Shown here one piece after another: positions 37,104-46,173 of a stretch of DNA of 64,000 bases (the stretch's first letter is position 1; each line of letters starts with the position of its first letter). The DNA is taken from positions 1,178,001-1,242,000 of the forward strand of contig NZ_BAAAEI010000006.1 in assembly GCF_039522935.1 (NCBI RefSeq). Direction: 5' to 3'. The DNA comes from Bowmanella denitrificans. GTDB lineage: Bacteria > Pseudomonadota > Gammaproteobacteria > Enterobacterales > Alteromonadaceae. The position numbers and the translations under genes were made by a program. The notes below the pieces were generated by a model. That model worked only from the letters and a program-made list of their open reading frames with translations. It searched no databases and was not told where the DNA came from.

Positions 37104-38279
37104 TTGTTTCAGTTTATTAGCCGGACGGCTCTCTTATTTTTATTATCTGGACTTTTTGGTACTTGTTTTTTTGCTATGGCGAATGAAGAAGACCAGCATT
37201 GGCAGCAAATTGTCTTTACCCCTAAATTTTATGAACTGGAGCGGCTTTTCCTCGATGCGGGCTGTGATCTCTATTTTCCTGGAAGCTATCTTTATGATCT
37301 GACTGAAGGCAGATGGTTGAGCTACAAAGAGTCGGTTCAGCGCTATCTGGACTATAGTGAAATTTTTACCAATCAGGTATGTAATATTAGAATTAGTCCT
37401 GAAAAATTAACCGCACTATTGGATATCACACCTACGCAAGACTCTGGACTGATCTTTTTATTATTTGATAGAGTTATCAGCGAACAAGACCCTACCAGTT
37501 GGATATTTGTACTTGAAGCATCTAAAAAAGCAAAAAAACTGTATAAAAAAACCATGCAATTATCAGCCACATTAAGTCTGCCCAAATTTAAAATAAATAT
37601 GGTGCAGATTGGTGAAATTCCTTATGCAGAGTTCAAAAAAGTACGAGAGCAGGAAGAAAGTCAAGAGATCAGCCCATTAAGAGATAATAGTATGTATAAA
37701 TTTTCAGGCGTAAAAGCATTGTTGTTATTGCTGTCAGGACTGTTCAATACTTGCGTTCTTGCCACAGCTAATCAGATTGAAGACCAGCATTGGCAGCAAA
37801 TTGTCTTTACTCCTAAATTTTATGAACTGGAGCGTTTTTTTCTGGATGCGGGCTGTGATCTAAAATACCCCGTAGGCTATCTCTATAATCTAACTGAAGG
37901 TAAATGGTTAAGCTATAAAGAGTCGATACAGCTCTATCCAGACTACAGCGTTCTGTTTTTCAATCAAGTGTGTAATATTGAAATAACTCCTGAGAGATTA
38001 ATCGCATTACTGGATATAGAACCTGAGCAAGATTCAGGCTTGATCTTTATATTTTTTGATCGCGTCATGAGTCAACAGGACCCTACCAGTTGGGTGGATA
38101 TTTTAGATGTTTCGGCTAAAACCAAGAATTTATACAGAAAAAAAGTAAAAATATCAGCTCAGCTACCACTACCTAAATTCAGAATCAATATGATTAAAAA
38201 GGGTGAGATTCCTTATGCTGAATTCAAGAAAGCACACAAAAAAGAGGCACAGTTAAACCAGCCACCTTGGGATGATTAA
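37104..38279 (+). CDS. Two fused copies of an unrecognised secreted protein (array copies A and B)
   Basis: A 391-residue open frame made of two complete copies of one unit. Copy A (residues 1-196) starts at TTG 37104 with AGGAG eight bases upstream and a signal peptide ending near FAMA. Copy B begins at Met197 (ATG 37692) with its own signal peptide (MYKFSGVKALLLLLSGLF...). Each unit then has QHWQQIVFTPKFYELER, DAGCDL, LSYKES, VCNI, a DSGLIF strand, QDPTSW and LPKF(K/R)INM. The two cysteines per unit (GCDL, VCNI) could form a disulfide. No stop codon separates the copies, so either a dimeric fusion or internal initiation at 37692 occurs. I do not recognise the family. The AT-rich composition differs from the flanking genes. 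Confidence 0.75.
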   Translation: MFQFISRTALLFLLSGLFGTCFFAMANEEDQHWQQIVFTPKFYELERLFLDAGCDLYFPGSYLYDLTEGRWLSYKESVQRYLDYSEIFTNQVCNIRISPEKLTALLDITPTQDSGLIFLLFDRVISEQDPTSWIFVLEASKKAKKLYKKTMQLSATLSLPKFKINMVQIGEIPYAEFKKVREQEESQEISPLRDNSMYKFSGVKALLLLLSGLFNTCVLATANQIEDQHWQQIVFTPKFYELERFFLDAGCDLKYPVGYLYNLTEGKWLSYKESIQLYPDYSVLFFNQVCNIEITPERLIALLDIEPEQDSGLIFIFFDRVMSQQDPTSWVDILDVSAKTKNLYRKKVKISAQLPLPKFRINMIKKGEIPYAEFKKAHKKEAQLNQPPWDD

Positions 38280-38868
38280 AAAGATGAGAGAGATATTCAA
38301 AAAAATTGTCTTCTCGCTATTTTTTTCAAGTTTAATGAGTAAAGCATGCCTTGCGGTCGAAATGCAGGAAGAACAGCATTGGCAACAAATTGTCTTTACC
38401 CCTAAATTTTATGAACTGGAGCGTTTCTTTCTGGACGCGGGCTGTGATCTTGTTTTTCCGGGAACCTATTTATACAATTTAAATGACGGGAAGTGGTTAA
38501 GCTATAAAGAATCAGTGCAACTCTATCCAGGTTTTACCGAATTATTTGTCAAACAGCGTTGCAACATTGATATCCCACCCGAAAAACTAATTGCACTGCT
38601 GGATATCTCTCCTAAAGAAGATACCGGCTTGATCTTTATATTGTTCGACCGCGTTATGAGTCAACAGGACCCTACCAGTTGGGTAAATATTTTAGACATT
38701 TCGGAAGAGTATAAGAATTTATACAAGAAAAGAATGCAACTATCAGCGCAACTGCCTCTGCCTAAATTCAGAATCAATATGATCACTAAAGGTGAGATTC
38801 CTTATGCTGAATTCAAGAAGGCACACGAAAAAAAGGCACAGTTAAACCAGCCACCTTTGGATGATTAA
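38272..38868 (+). CDS. Unrecognised secreted protein, array copy C
   Basis: The 198-residue protein is the third paralogue: signal peptide (KKIVFSLFFSSLMSKACLA), then QHWQQIVFTPKFYELERFF, DAGCDL, FPGTYLYNL, LSYKESVQLYPG, RCNI, and the C-terminal LPKFRINM / GEIPYAEFKKAH. Its ATG 38272 overlaps the previous stop (ATGATTAA), so translation is coupled; ATG 38284 is an alternative start with the signal peptide intact. Copies C and D are nearly identical in their first 140 bases, indicating recent duplication or conversion. Confidence 0.8.
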   Translation: MIKKMREIFKKIVFSLFFSSLMSKACLAVEMQEEQHWQQIVFTPKFYELERFFLDAGCDLVFPGTYLYNLNDGKWLSYKESVQLYPGFTELFVKQRCNIDIPPEKLIALLDISPKEDTGLIFILFDRVMSQQDPTSWVNILDISEEYKNLYKKRMQLSAQLPLPKFRINMITKGEIPYAEFKKAHEKKAQLNQPPLDD

Positions 38869-39457
38869 AAAGATGAGAGAGACTTTCAAAAAAACTGTTT
38901 TCTCGATATTTGTTTCAAGTTTAATGAGTAAAGCATGCCTTGCGGTCGAAATGCAGGAAGAACAGCATTGGCAACAAATTGTCTTTACCCCTAAATTTTA
39001 TGAACTGGAGCGATTTTTCCTTGATGCGGGCTGTGATCTCGTTTTTCCTGGAACCTATTTATACAATTTAAATGAAGGAAAGTGGTTAAGCTATAAAGAG
39101 TCGGTTCAGCTCTATCCTGACTACAGTGAGCTGTTTACAAATCAAGTGTGTAATATAGAAATAAGTCCTGAGAGATTAACAACTTTACTGGATATCGTAC
39201 CCAAGCAAGATTCAGGCTTAATCTTTATATTTTTTGATAGCGTGATGAGTCAACAGGACCCTACCAGCTGGGTAGATATTTTAGATGTTTCGGCAAAGGC
39301 TAAGAATTTATACCGGAATAGTTTGCAACTATCAGCGCAGCTACCACTGCCTAAATTCAGAATCAATATGGTCACTAAAGGTGAGATTCCTTATGCCGAA
39401 TTTAAACAAAGGCGAGAGATGGAAGCAAAACTGAATCAGCCGCCTGAGGGAAACTAA
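38861..39457 (+). CDS. Unrecognised secreted protein, array copy D
   Basis: The 198-residue fourth paralogue has the same layout: signal peptide ending SKACLA, QHWQQIVFTPKFYELERFF, DAGCDL, LSYKESVQLYPDYSELF, VCNI, DSGLIFI, QDPTSWVDILD and LPKFRINM. Its start overlaps the stop of copy C by the same ATGATTAA arrangement. DSVMSQQDP here replaces DRVMSQQDP of copies B and C. The HlyD-type adaptor gene begins 52 bp later on the same strand, so the array and exporter may be one operon. Function unknown. Confidence 0.8.
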   Translation: MIKKMRETFKKTVFSIFVSSLMSKACLAVEMQEEQHWQQIVFTPKFYELERFFLDAGCDLVFPGTYLYNLNEGKWLSYKESVQLYPDYSELFTNQVCNIEISPERLTTLLDIVPKQDSGLIFIFFDSVMSQQDPTSWVDILDVSAKAKNLYRNSLQLSAQLPLPKFRINMVTKGEIPYAEFKQRREMEAKLNQPPEGN

Positions 39458-39509
39458 CTGGCAATTCGCACCACAGTGTGTAGCCATACTGATGCATGCA
39501 GGATAAAAA

Positions 39510-40781
39510 ATGCAGGAACCATTAACGATACCGGCTAACAACAGCCCTTGGAAAAGGGCGCTACTGTTAACCACAACAGCCGCTGGACTGGCCATTCTGA
39601 TCTGGCTTGTATTGTTGCTGGGGCAGCAGTTATCCCCTGCCGCGCCGGCAGATCTGAAAGTTGCGCAGGCCGACTGGGGGCCAGTGCAGGCCAGGGTCAG
39701 CGGCTATGGGCGCTTAAGTGCGGTCAGTAATACCTCGGTCATTGCGCAAGTGGAGGGGGTGATTGCCGATCTGAAAGTGTATCCCGGCACCACAGTGAAA
39801 AAAGGTGACTTGCTGGTACAACTGCAAAGCCCCAGGCTGGTCAGGCAACTGGCACAAGCCAGGCTGGACTGGTATCAGGCGCAGGCCGAATATCAGTCTG
39901 CTCTGGTGGACATTGAACGTCAGGGCATGGAGGTTAAAAAGCAGTTGGATGTGGCCGGTATTGATGTGGAAATGGCCCGGCAGGAACTGGATATACTGAC
40001 GCAATTAAAGCAGAAGCAGATTGTTTCTGAACTGGAACATCAGCGCGCCACAGCCATTCTGGCCAAGGCAACGCTGCAACTGACTCAGGCCCAGCAAAGC
40101 TATACCTTCTGGCAGCAGGCATTGTCGTCAAAACGCCAGGCCGCCGAGTATACCCTCAAAGCCGCCGAAGAGAAGCTGGATATCGCCCGCCAGGATATCG
40201 ACAAACTAAATATCTACGCCACCAAAGACGGCATTCTGAACAGCCTGGGTGAACAGGTGGAACTGGGTAAAGTGGCCCGCGAAGGAGATGTGCTGGGGGT
40301 GATTCTGGACCCGGATATGCTGATGGCCGATGTATTTGTCAGTGCCGCCGATGCCTTACACCTTACCCTGGGCATGGCTGCCGAAGTCAGTATGCTGTCA
40401 GGAGAGTTTTCCGCCAGCGTATATCGGATTTACCCTAAGGTGGAAAACAACCTGATGCAGGTCACCCTGGCGTTCGACGCACCTTTGCCCGCGGCCGCCA
40501 AAGACAATATGGAGCTGTCTGCCAGTATCCTGGTGGCGGACATTGCCCATAGCCTGCGATTGCCCCTGCCGGCATACCCCATTAAAGCCAACAGCGAAAA
40601 TCTCTTTTATGTACAACAAGGGCAGGACTATATTCGCCAACCCCTGGCAACCGGTCTGGTTGGCCAGCACTATGTGCAGGTTCTGCACGGGATCGAGGCA
40701 CAACAAAAGGTGCTGATTCAGTATCCGCCAGCCTGGCAAAACAAACCGCGCATCACCCAAAAGGACATGAACATTGAATAA
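39510..40781 (+). CDS. HlyD/MacA-type periplasmic adaptor of an ABC efflux system
   Basis: A 423-residue adaptor: transmembrane anchor (about 17-40, LLLTTTAAGLAILIWLVLLL), biotinyl-lipoyl half-motif VIADLKVYPGTTVKKGDLLV (about 84-103), a long coiled-coil hairpin (about 110-230) and the second lipoyl half (KDGILNSLGEQVELGKVARE). It has the usual order for tripartite efflux adaptors. It is followed directly by ABC ATPase and FtsX-type permease genes, with an 8-bp overlap. It would link them to an outer-membrane channel not encoded here. Confidence 0.88.
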   Translation: MQEPLTIPANNSPWKRALLLTTTAAGLAILIWLVLLLGQQLSPAAPADLKVAQADWGPVQARVSGYGRLSAVSNTSVIAQVEGVIADLKVYPGTTVKKGDLLVQLQSPRLVRQLAQARLDWYQAQAEYQSALVDIERQGMEVKKQLDVAGIDVEMARQELDILTQLKQKQIVSELEHQRATAILAKATLQLTQAQQSYTFWQQALSSKRQAAEYTLKAAEEKLDIARQDIDKLNIYATKDGILNSLGEQVELGKVAREGDVLGVILDPDMLMADVFVSAADALHLTLGMAAEVSMLSGEFSASVYRIYPKVENNLMQVTLAFDAPLPAAAKDNMELSASILVADIAHSLRLPLPAYPIKANSENLFYVQQGQDYIRQPLATGLVGQHYVQVLHGIEAQQKVLIQYPPAWQNKPRITQKDMNIE

Positions 40782-41457
40782 TCTGATCCATCTGCGACAG
40801 GCCAGTAAAGCCTTTGGTCAGGGCGCAACCACCCATAACGTACTTAAGGGTATCGATCTGAGTATTGATGCCGGTGAAGCCGTGGCCATTGTCGGGCCGT
40901 CCGGTGGCGGCAAGTCGACCTTGTTGTCTATTCTGGGCCTGCTGGACAAAACCAGCGGCGGGGAATACCAGCTCAAAGGCCAGAACGTTAACGCCCTGAC
41001 CCGCCGCCAAACCAGCATTTTGCGTAATCGCCATATTGGCTGGGTGTTCCAGAATTTCAGCTTAATTGGCAGCCTCAGCGCGCTGGAAAATGTCGCCCTG
41101 CCCCTGCGCTACAATCCCAGCATTCCAACTTCTGACTATGCAAGACTGAGTAAGCAAGTATTAGAGCAGGTTGGACTGGCGGACAAATTGCACCTGCGGC
41201 CCGATGCGTTGTCTGGGGGGCAGCAACAGCGGGTCGCAGTGGCACGCGCACTGGTAAACCAGCCAGCCCTGCTGCTAGCCGACGAACCCACCGGCAATCT
41301 GGACTCGCATTCGGGCGAAGCCGTGATGCAGTTGCTGCTGGAATGCCATCAACGGGGTACGACCCTGCTGATGGTTACCCATGACAATGGTTTAGCCAAG
41401 CGCTGTCAGCGGCAGATTTTTCTTAAAGACGGCAGAATTTTCGATGCAGCAGACTAA
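40774..41457 (+). CDS. ABC transporter ATP-binding protein, LolD/MacB-type (TTG start)
   Basis: A 227-residue ATPase: Walker A GPSGGGKST (about residues 42-50), Q-loop WVFQNFSLIGSL, signature LSGGQQQRVAVARAL, Walker B LLLADEPTGNLDS, and H-loop MVTHDNG. The TTG at 40774 is supported by AAGGA nine bases upstream and overlaps the adaptor stop by 8 bp. It belongs to the subfamily that drives MacB-type permeases. Confidence 0.92.
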   Translation: MNNLIHLRQASKAFGQGATTHNVLKGIDLSIDAGEAVAIVGPSGGGKSTLLSILGLLDKTSGGEYQLKGQNVNALTRRQTSILRNRHIGWVFQNFSLIGSLSALENVALPLRYNPSIPTSDYARLSKQVLEQVGLADKLHLRPDALSGGQQQRVAVARALVNQPALLLADEPTGNLDSHSGEAVMQLLLECHQRGTTLLMVTHDNGLAKRCQRQIFLKDGRIFDAAD

Positions 41458-43789
41458 CCGGATGTTTAACCTGACCCTTATGTGGCAACAATGGCAACAA
41501 CACCTGGGTAAAGCCTTGTGGCTGACCTGCGGCTTCGCCCTGTGCTGCGCCTTATTCGCCCTGTGTATGCAGTTTGGCAGTATACTGTTTCAGCCCACCC
41601 CCGTCTGGGTTTCCCAGTCCCAGCAGTATTTTACCTTAGCCCGGGTGCAGCAGGACGGACGTCTGGCCGGCATAAACCGCCAGGCCCTGCTGGCGGCCGG
41701 GCAGATGGACAACATTGCCCAGGCAGGCTATCTGTTTCCACGCCCAGGGCAACTTATGCTGCCAGATGGCACCGAGCATAAGTTTAATCTGGTGTATTTT
41801 TCCCCTGGGTTACCAGACTTACTGGGACTGCCTCTTAGCGGTGACCATGAAAAGGGTGTTTATATCAGCGAAGCGATGGCCAACCTGCATTTTGCCTCTG
41901 CCGAGGCCGCAATAGGTCAGCGGCTGTCACACCCCAGATTAGCCCACGGTCTGGTGATTCAGGGGATCTTGCCCGCGTCGGTTAATCAGCTTGGCCCCTG
42001 GCAAAACGATGTTTTTCTGTCGGGCGAATATATGCATATGCTTGCGCCCTTTACCAATGAACCCATGTTAAGTCGTTTTCTGCTGGCGGTGCCGGGCTAT
42101 TACGGCATTCTGGTCGCAAACCCCAAAGCTCAGCTCAAGCTGAGTGCCGAGGCACTGACCGAACGCCTGTCGGCCATGGACCTGAGCGTGCAAGGCATGC
42201 GTATGGATACCGCCGGTTCAAAGCTGCTGGTATTGCCAGGAATACAGCTACAACCGGAAAAATTTGCCCATCTTTATCGCTTGTGGCTGCTGGCAATAGT
42301 GCTGTTGCTGGGACTGGCCGTGCTGCTTGTCGCCAATACCACCGCACTGTTCAGCCACCAGGCGATGACAGAGATGGAGAACAACAGGATCAGGCTGGTA
42401 CTGGGCGCGGATATGCTGCATCTTTTACGGCCGCAGTGGCTAATGGCCACTATTATGCTGACGCTGATGGCATCAATTGCGTGGCTGCTGCTTAAACTGG
42501 GCCTGGCAGCCTTACACCAGCTACCGGGACTGGCGCAATATCTGCAGACCAGTGACCTGTCAACGTCATCCGGCTACTTCGTTATTGCCATACTGGTCAT
42601 GGCCATTTTATTGGGATGCTGCATGCACATACCACTGTGGCAAATGCTCAAAACCACCTTGTTTAATCGCCAGATGACCAAAGCCGCTTCACGCGGTCAG
42701 CTAATGGTTGGGCAGGCCATGCTTTGCCTGCAGCTGTGTTTGGCCACGGGTATCGTCAGCATCGTGTTTGCCGTGGCACAAGATCGGTGGCGATTTGAAC
42801 AACAGAGCAATTTACCGCCAGATTTAATTCAGCAAAGTGTGGCTCAGCGTCCGCGCAGCGTATTGATTCAGCCTTTGCTATCCGGGCAGTATCCCGGCCT
42901 TGCAAAAGGTGATTTAGCCCTGTCTGATCGTGCGTTTGACCAGCCAATTTCGCTGATGATTGAAGATCCCAGATTCAGCAAAGCAGTGGAAGTTGGGGTA
43001 TTGCGGGTCAGCCCGTCTTATTTTGCGTTGTTATCGCTCTCGGGCGATCGACCACCACCAGACTGGCAACAAGGTGTGATAGTTAATCAGGCAGCGGCAG
43101 CGCTACTGCAAGATGCGGGTTTTGAGCAGATTAAGGGGAGCCGCTTAGATATCGGCTTTGAAGGCAAACAGAATATTATTGGTCAGGTTGCCAATGCCCC
43201 GCATACAGGCAGGTACAATGCGCCGATGCCGATGCTGTATTTACCCTTAAAAGGGGCGGATAACGAACGGCACACAGAATTGCATTTTTACTTTGCCTCC
43301 AGCCCGGCCGACTCTCTGGAACAAGCATTAGAAACCTGGCTACAAACCGCTATGCCGGGTGCCAGAATTACGCACAAGCGCTCCATCACTGAGGTGGTGG
43401 CGGCGCAGGACAGACTGGCCAATCAGCTGCTCGGCGGCGCCGCATTGATCGCCTTGTTGTTGCTGGGTGTGGTGGTGCTTAATCTCTATTATCAGCTTAA
43501 AGCCAAATTCAGCCTGCAGCGGCTCGATTTTGGTATTCAGTTGGCGGTTGGCGCTCCCCTCTTTGTATTGTACTGGCAAAATGTAAGGGGAAATCTTATC
43601 AGCCTGCTGGTAGCGATAGGGCTGACGGCACTGGCACTGAACTGGCTGTCTATCGACGGGCTGACCTTCAGCGTCATGCAAACTCTGGCCAGCGGACTGT
43701 TTTTAGGCATCGTCATATCCCTGGTGACATGGTTGCCGTTTATTCCCTTGCAACGCACCACGCTGGCCAGTTTGCTTAAACAGCAGTAG
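41444..43789 (+). CDS. FtsX/MacB-type ABC transporter permease
   Basis: A 781-residue permease. The first transmembrane helix (about 22-42) is followed by a periplasmic domain (about 45-270), then two groups of three to four helices (about 278-300, 330-395; 665-690, 710-775), giving a duplicated FtsX layout. It overlaps the ATPase gene by 14 bp; ATG 41462 is an alternative start. Such permeases move peptides or lipoproteins by mechanotransmission from the inner membrane. The substrate could be the adjacent secreted paralogues, but those carry Sec signals, so a different role (for example sensing or releasing them) is equally possible. Confidence 0.85.
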   Translation: MQQTNRMFNLTLMWQQWQQHLGKALWLTCGFALCCALFALCMQFGSILFQPTPVWVSQSQQYFTLARVQQDGRLAGINRQALLAAGQMDNIAQAGYLFPRPGQLMLPDGTEHKFNLVYFSPGLPDLLGLPLSGDHEKGVYISEAMANLHFASAEAAIGQRLSHPRLAHGLVIQGILPASVNQLGPWQNDVFLSGEYMHMLAPFTNEPMLSRFLLAVPGYYGILVANPKAQLKLSAEALTERLSAMDLSVQGMRMDTAGSKLLVLPGIQLQPEKFAHLYRLWLLAIVLLLGLAVLLVANTTALFSHQAMTEMENNRIRLVLGADMLHLLRPQWLMATIMLTLMASIAWLLLKLGLAALHQLPGLAQYLQTSDLSTSSGYFVIAILVMAILLGCCMHIPLWQMLKTTLFNRQMTKAASRGQLMVGQAMLCLQLCLATGIVSIVFAVAQDRWRFEQQSNLPPDLIQQSVAQRPRSVLIQPLLSGQYPGLAKGDLALSDRAFDQPISLMIEDPRFSKAVEVGVLRVSPSYFALLSLSGDRPPPDWQQGVIVNQAAAALLQDAGFEQIKGSRLDIGFEGKQNIIGQVANAPHTGRYNAPMPMLYLPLKGADNERHTELHFYFASSPADSLEQALETWLQTAMPGARITHKRSITEVVAAQDRLANQLLGGAALIALLLLGVVVLNLYYQLKAKFSLQRLDFGIQLAVGAPLFVLYWQNVRGNLISLLVAIGLTALALNWLSIDGLTFSVMQTLASGLFLGIVISLVTWLPFIPLQRTTLASLLKQQ

Positions 43790-43896
43790 CAACTGGTAAT
43801 TAATCGCAGGCGCTGCCACGACCATAGACGATAGCATGTCATGGCAGCTAAGGCGCGACTCCAACGGCCAACGTAGGCATTATGCTAGCCTTGCAG

Positions 43897-44313
43897 CTAT
43901 TGCCAATATTGTCCGGGCCGGTAATTGCCGAAATACCACATATGCCCTTGCGGATCTTTTACCATATAGCCTCTGGCGCCATATTCCTCGTCCTGTAACG
44001 GCTGAATAATCTCGGCACCAGCCGCCAGGGCCTGCTTGTAATGAGCGTCTGGATCTGCCACGTACAGGCTCAGCATCATCGGCAGGCCACCGGCCTGATG
44101 GGGGCAAACCCAGTTAAATTGCTTTTTAGGCGAGCTTAACATAACCACACTGCTGCCCAGTGACAGCTCACTGTGAATAATCTCTTCATTTTCCCCCGGC
44201 ACCACAAAACGGCAGGTAAAGCCAAATGCCTGACAAAGCCAGTCAATGGCTGACTGTGCATTGTCATAGATAAGACAGGGGTAGATATCCGAAACGGATG
44301 AATCGACGCGCAC
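43897..44313 (-). CDS. VOC-superfamily (glyoxalase-like) protein (GTG start)
   Basis: A 138-residue protein with a single VOC domain: VSDIYPCLIYDNAQSAIDW, FGFTCRFVVPGENEE, ELSLGSSVVMLSSP, and YGARGYMVKDPQGHMWYFGN at the end, with a metal-ligand-type Glu/His pattern. GTG 44313 is preferred because AAGGAG stands seven bases upstream; a longer frame from 44346 lacks such a site. It resembles bleomycin-resistance/PhnB-like proteins; substrate unknown. Confidence 0.87.
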   Translation of the reverse strand: MRVDSSVSDIYPCLIYDNAQSAIDWLCQAFGFTCRFVVPGENEEIIHSELSLGSSVVMLSSPKKQFNWVCPHQAGGLPMMLSLYVADPDAHYKQALAAGAEIIQPLQDEEYGARGYMVKDPQGHMWYFGNYRPGQYWQ

Positions 44314-44367
44314 AATATCACTCCTTAACCAGATCAGCGGCGTCATTCAGGGTAGTCGGCCCAAAGC

Positions 44368-44393
44368 AAAAAGGCCACCCGTTGTGGGTGGCC
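44368..44393 (-). terminator. Rho-independent terminator of aceA
   Basis: On the minus strand, GGCCACCC, loop, GGGTGGCC (44393-44373) is followed by five T (44372-44368). It lies 19 bp after the aceA stop. Confidence 0.9.
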
Positions 44394-44411
44394 TGTCAAG
44401 CAGCGGTTGTA

Positions 44412-46007
44412 TCAACCGAATTGGTTCATGGTATTGTCTTTACCAGAGGCCTTGAGGGCAGCATCACCAGAGAAGTATTCTTTGTGATCGTCGCCCATGT
44501 CGGAACCGGCCATATTCTGGTGTTTGACACAGGCAATGCCTTCGCGAATTTCCTTGCGCTGCACCCCCTCAACATAGGCCAGCATGCCTTCACCGCCAAA
44601 GTAACCTTTCGCCAGATTGTCGGTAGACAAGGCCGCTGTATGGTAAGTCGGCAGGGTAATCAGGTGATGGAAAATCCCCGCTTCCCTTGCCGCATCAGCC
44701 TGGAAACTGCGAATGCGGGCATCGGCTTCCTGCGCCAGTTCAGTGCTGTCATACTCAGCACTCATCAGGCTGGCACGCTCATAGCCAGTTAAATCTTTAC
44801 CCTGCGCCTGCCAGGCATCAAACACCTGCTGACGGAAGTTCAGCGTCCAGTTAAACGACGGACTGTTGTTATACACCAGCTTGGCATTCGGCACGGCTTC
44901 GCGGATGCGTTTTACCATGCCGGCAATCTGGCCTATATGTGGCTTCTCTGTCTCGATCCACAACAAATCGGCGCCGTTTTGCAAACTGGTGATACAGTCG
45001 AGCACCACCCGATCTTCCCCTGAGCCTTTTTTAAACTGGAATAACCCGGACGCCAGGCGCTTGGGTTTTAGCAGCTTGCCATTGGCTTTGACTAATACAT
45101 CGCCATTCTGGATATCGTCAGCACTGTCAATATAGTCACCATCCAGGAAGCTGTTGTATTTGTCACCCAGATCGCCAGGTTCGTTGGTTACCGCAATTTG
45201 TTTGGTCAGACCGGCGCCCAGGGAGTCGGTACGGGCAACAATAATCCCCTCTTCCACTCCCAGCTCTAAGAAGGCATATCTGACCGCATTGATTTTGGCT
45301 AAAAAGTCGGCATGGGGCACGGTGACTTTACCGTCCTGGTGCCCACATTGTTTCTCGTCAGACACCTGATTCTCAATCTGAATGGCACAGGCACCGGCCT
45401 CAATCATTTTCTTAGCCAGCAGATAGGTGGCTTCTTCGTTACCAAAACCGGCATCAATATCGGCAATAATCGGCACCACATGGGTTTCAAAGTTATCTAT
45501 CTGATTTTCCAGCGCAGCCGCTTTGGCAGTATCTGCCGCCGCTCTGGCATCATCTAACTGGCGATACAAGCCCCCCAGCTCACGGGCATCAGCCTGACGC
45601 AAGAAGGTATAGAGTTCCTCAATCAGTGCCGGGACTGCGGTTTTTTCGTGCATAGACTGATCCGGCAGCGGACCGAATTCACTGCGCAGTGCAGCAATCA
45701 TCCAGCCGGACAGGTACAAATAGCGTTTATCCGTAGTGCCATGATGTTTCTTAATGGCAATCAGCTTTTGCTGGCCCACAAAGCCATGCCAGCAACCCAG
45801 TGACTGGGTATAAGCGCTGCTGTCAGCGTCATATTCAGCCATGTCCCGACGCATAATCGCGGCGGTATAACGGGCAATATCCAGGCCGGTCTTAAACGGG
45901 TTTTGCGCCTTCATGCGCGCCGCATACTCGGGGTTAATCGCTCCCCAGGTGTGGCGCTCTTTGAGCAGGTGCTTAAAGTGTTCAATATCCTGTAGGTAGG
46001 CTGACAT
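44412..46007 (-). CDS. aceA: Isocitrate lyase (large, AceA2 type)
   Basis: The 531-residue enzyme cleaves isocitrate to glyoxylate and succinate in the glyoxylate shunt. It has DIDAGFGNEEATYLLAKKMI (metal-binding strand), the catalytic Cys motif EKQCGHQDGKV, DSLGAGLTK, LWIETEKPHIGQI and YNNSPSFNWT. Length and KQCGH fit the longer class found in Pseudomonas, Acinetobacter and Alteromonadales rather than the 430-residue E. coli AceA. The start at ATG 46007 has CGGAGAAC upstream; a frame from 46058 adds 17 unrelated residues. The gene is divergent from a LysR regulator and shares the locus with malate synthase. Confidence 0.97.
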   Translation of the reverse strand: MSAYLQDIEHFKHLLKERHTWGAINPEYAARMKAQNPFKTGLDIARYTAAIMRRDMAEYDADSSAYTQSLGCWHGFVGQQKLIAIKKHHGTTDKRYLYLSGWMIAALRSEFGPLPDQSMHEKTAVPALIEELYTFLRQADARELGGLYRQLDDARAAADTAKAAALENQIDNFETHVVPIIADIDAGFGNEEATYLLAKKMIEAGACAIQIENQVSDEKQCGHQDGKVTVPHADFLAKINAVRYAFLELGVEEGIIVARTDSLGAGLTKQIAVTNEPGDLGDKYNSFLDGDYIDSADDIQNGDVLVKANGKLLKPKRLASGLFQFKKGSGEDRVVLDCITSLQNGADLLWIETEKPHIGQIAGMVKRIREAVPNAKLVYNNSPSFNWTLNFRQQVFDAWQAQGKDLTGYERASLMSAEYDSTELAQEADARIRSFQADAAREAGIFHHLITLPTYHTAALSTDNLAKGYFGGEGMLAYVEGVQRKEIREGIACVKHQNMAGSDMGDDHKEYFSGDAALKASGKDNTMNQFG

Positions 46008-46173
46008 AATAGTTCTCCGGTTTGTTTGCTGGTTTGGTAACACCATCCAGCGCTTCAACTTTGCTGTGTACAGATAGTTATGCTGCCTCTACGGGCGAAT
46101 CTGCTGATGACAAGCATAGTCATCCGGGTTAGGATTCAACCAATTTATAAATCTCATACCGGTCATTAATCTT

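Noticed and set aside
36958..37302. 114-codon open frame overlapping the start of the array
   Set aside because: It overlaps copy A in another frame, lacks a ribosome-binding site and has the composition of a shadow frame.
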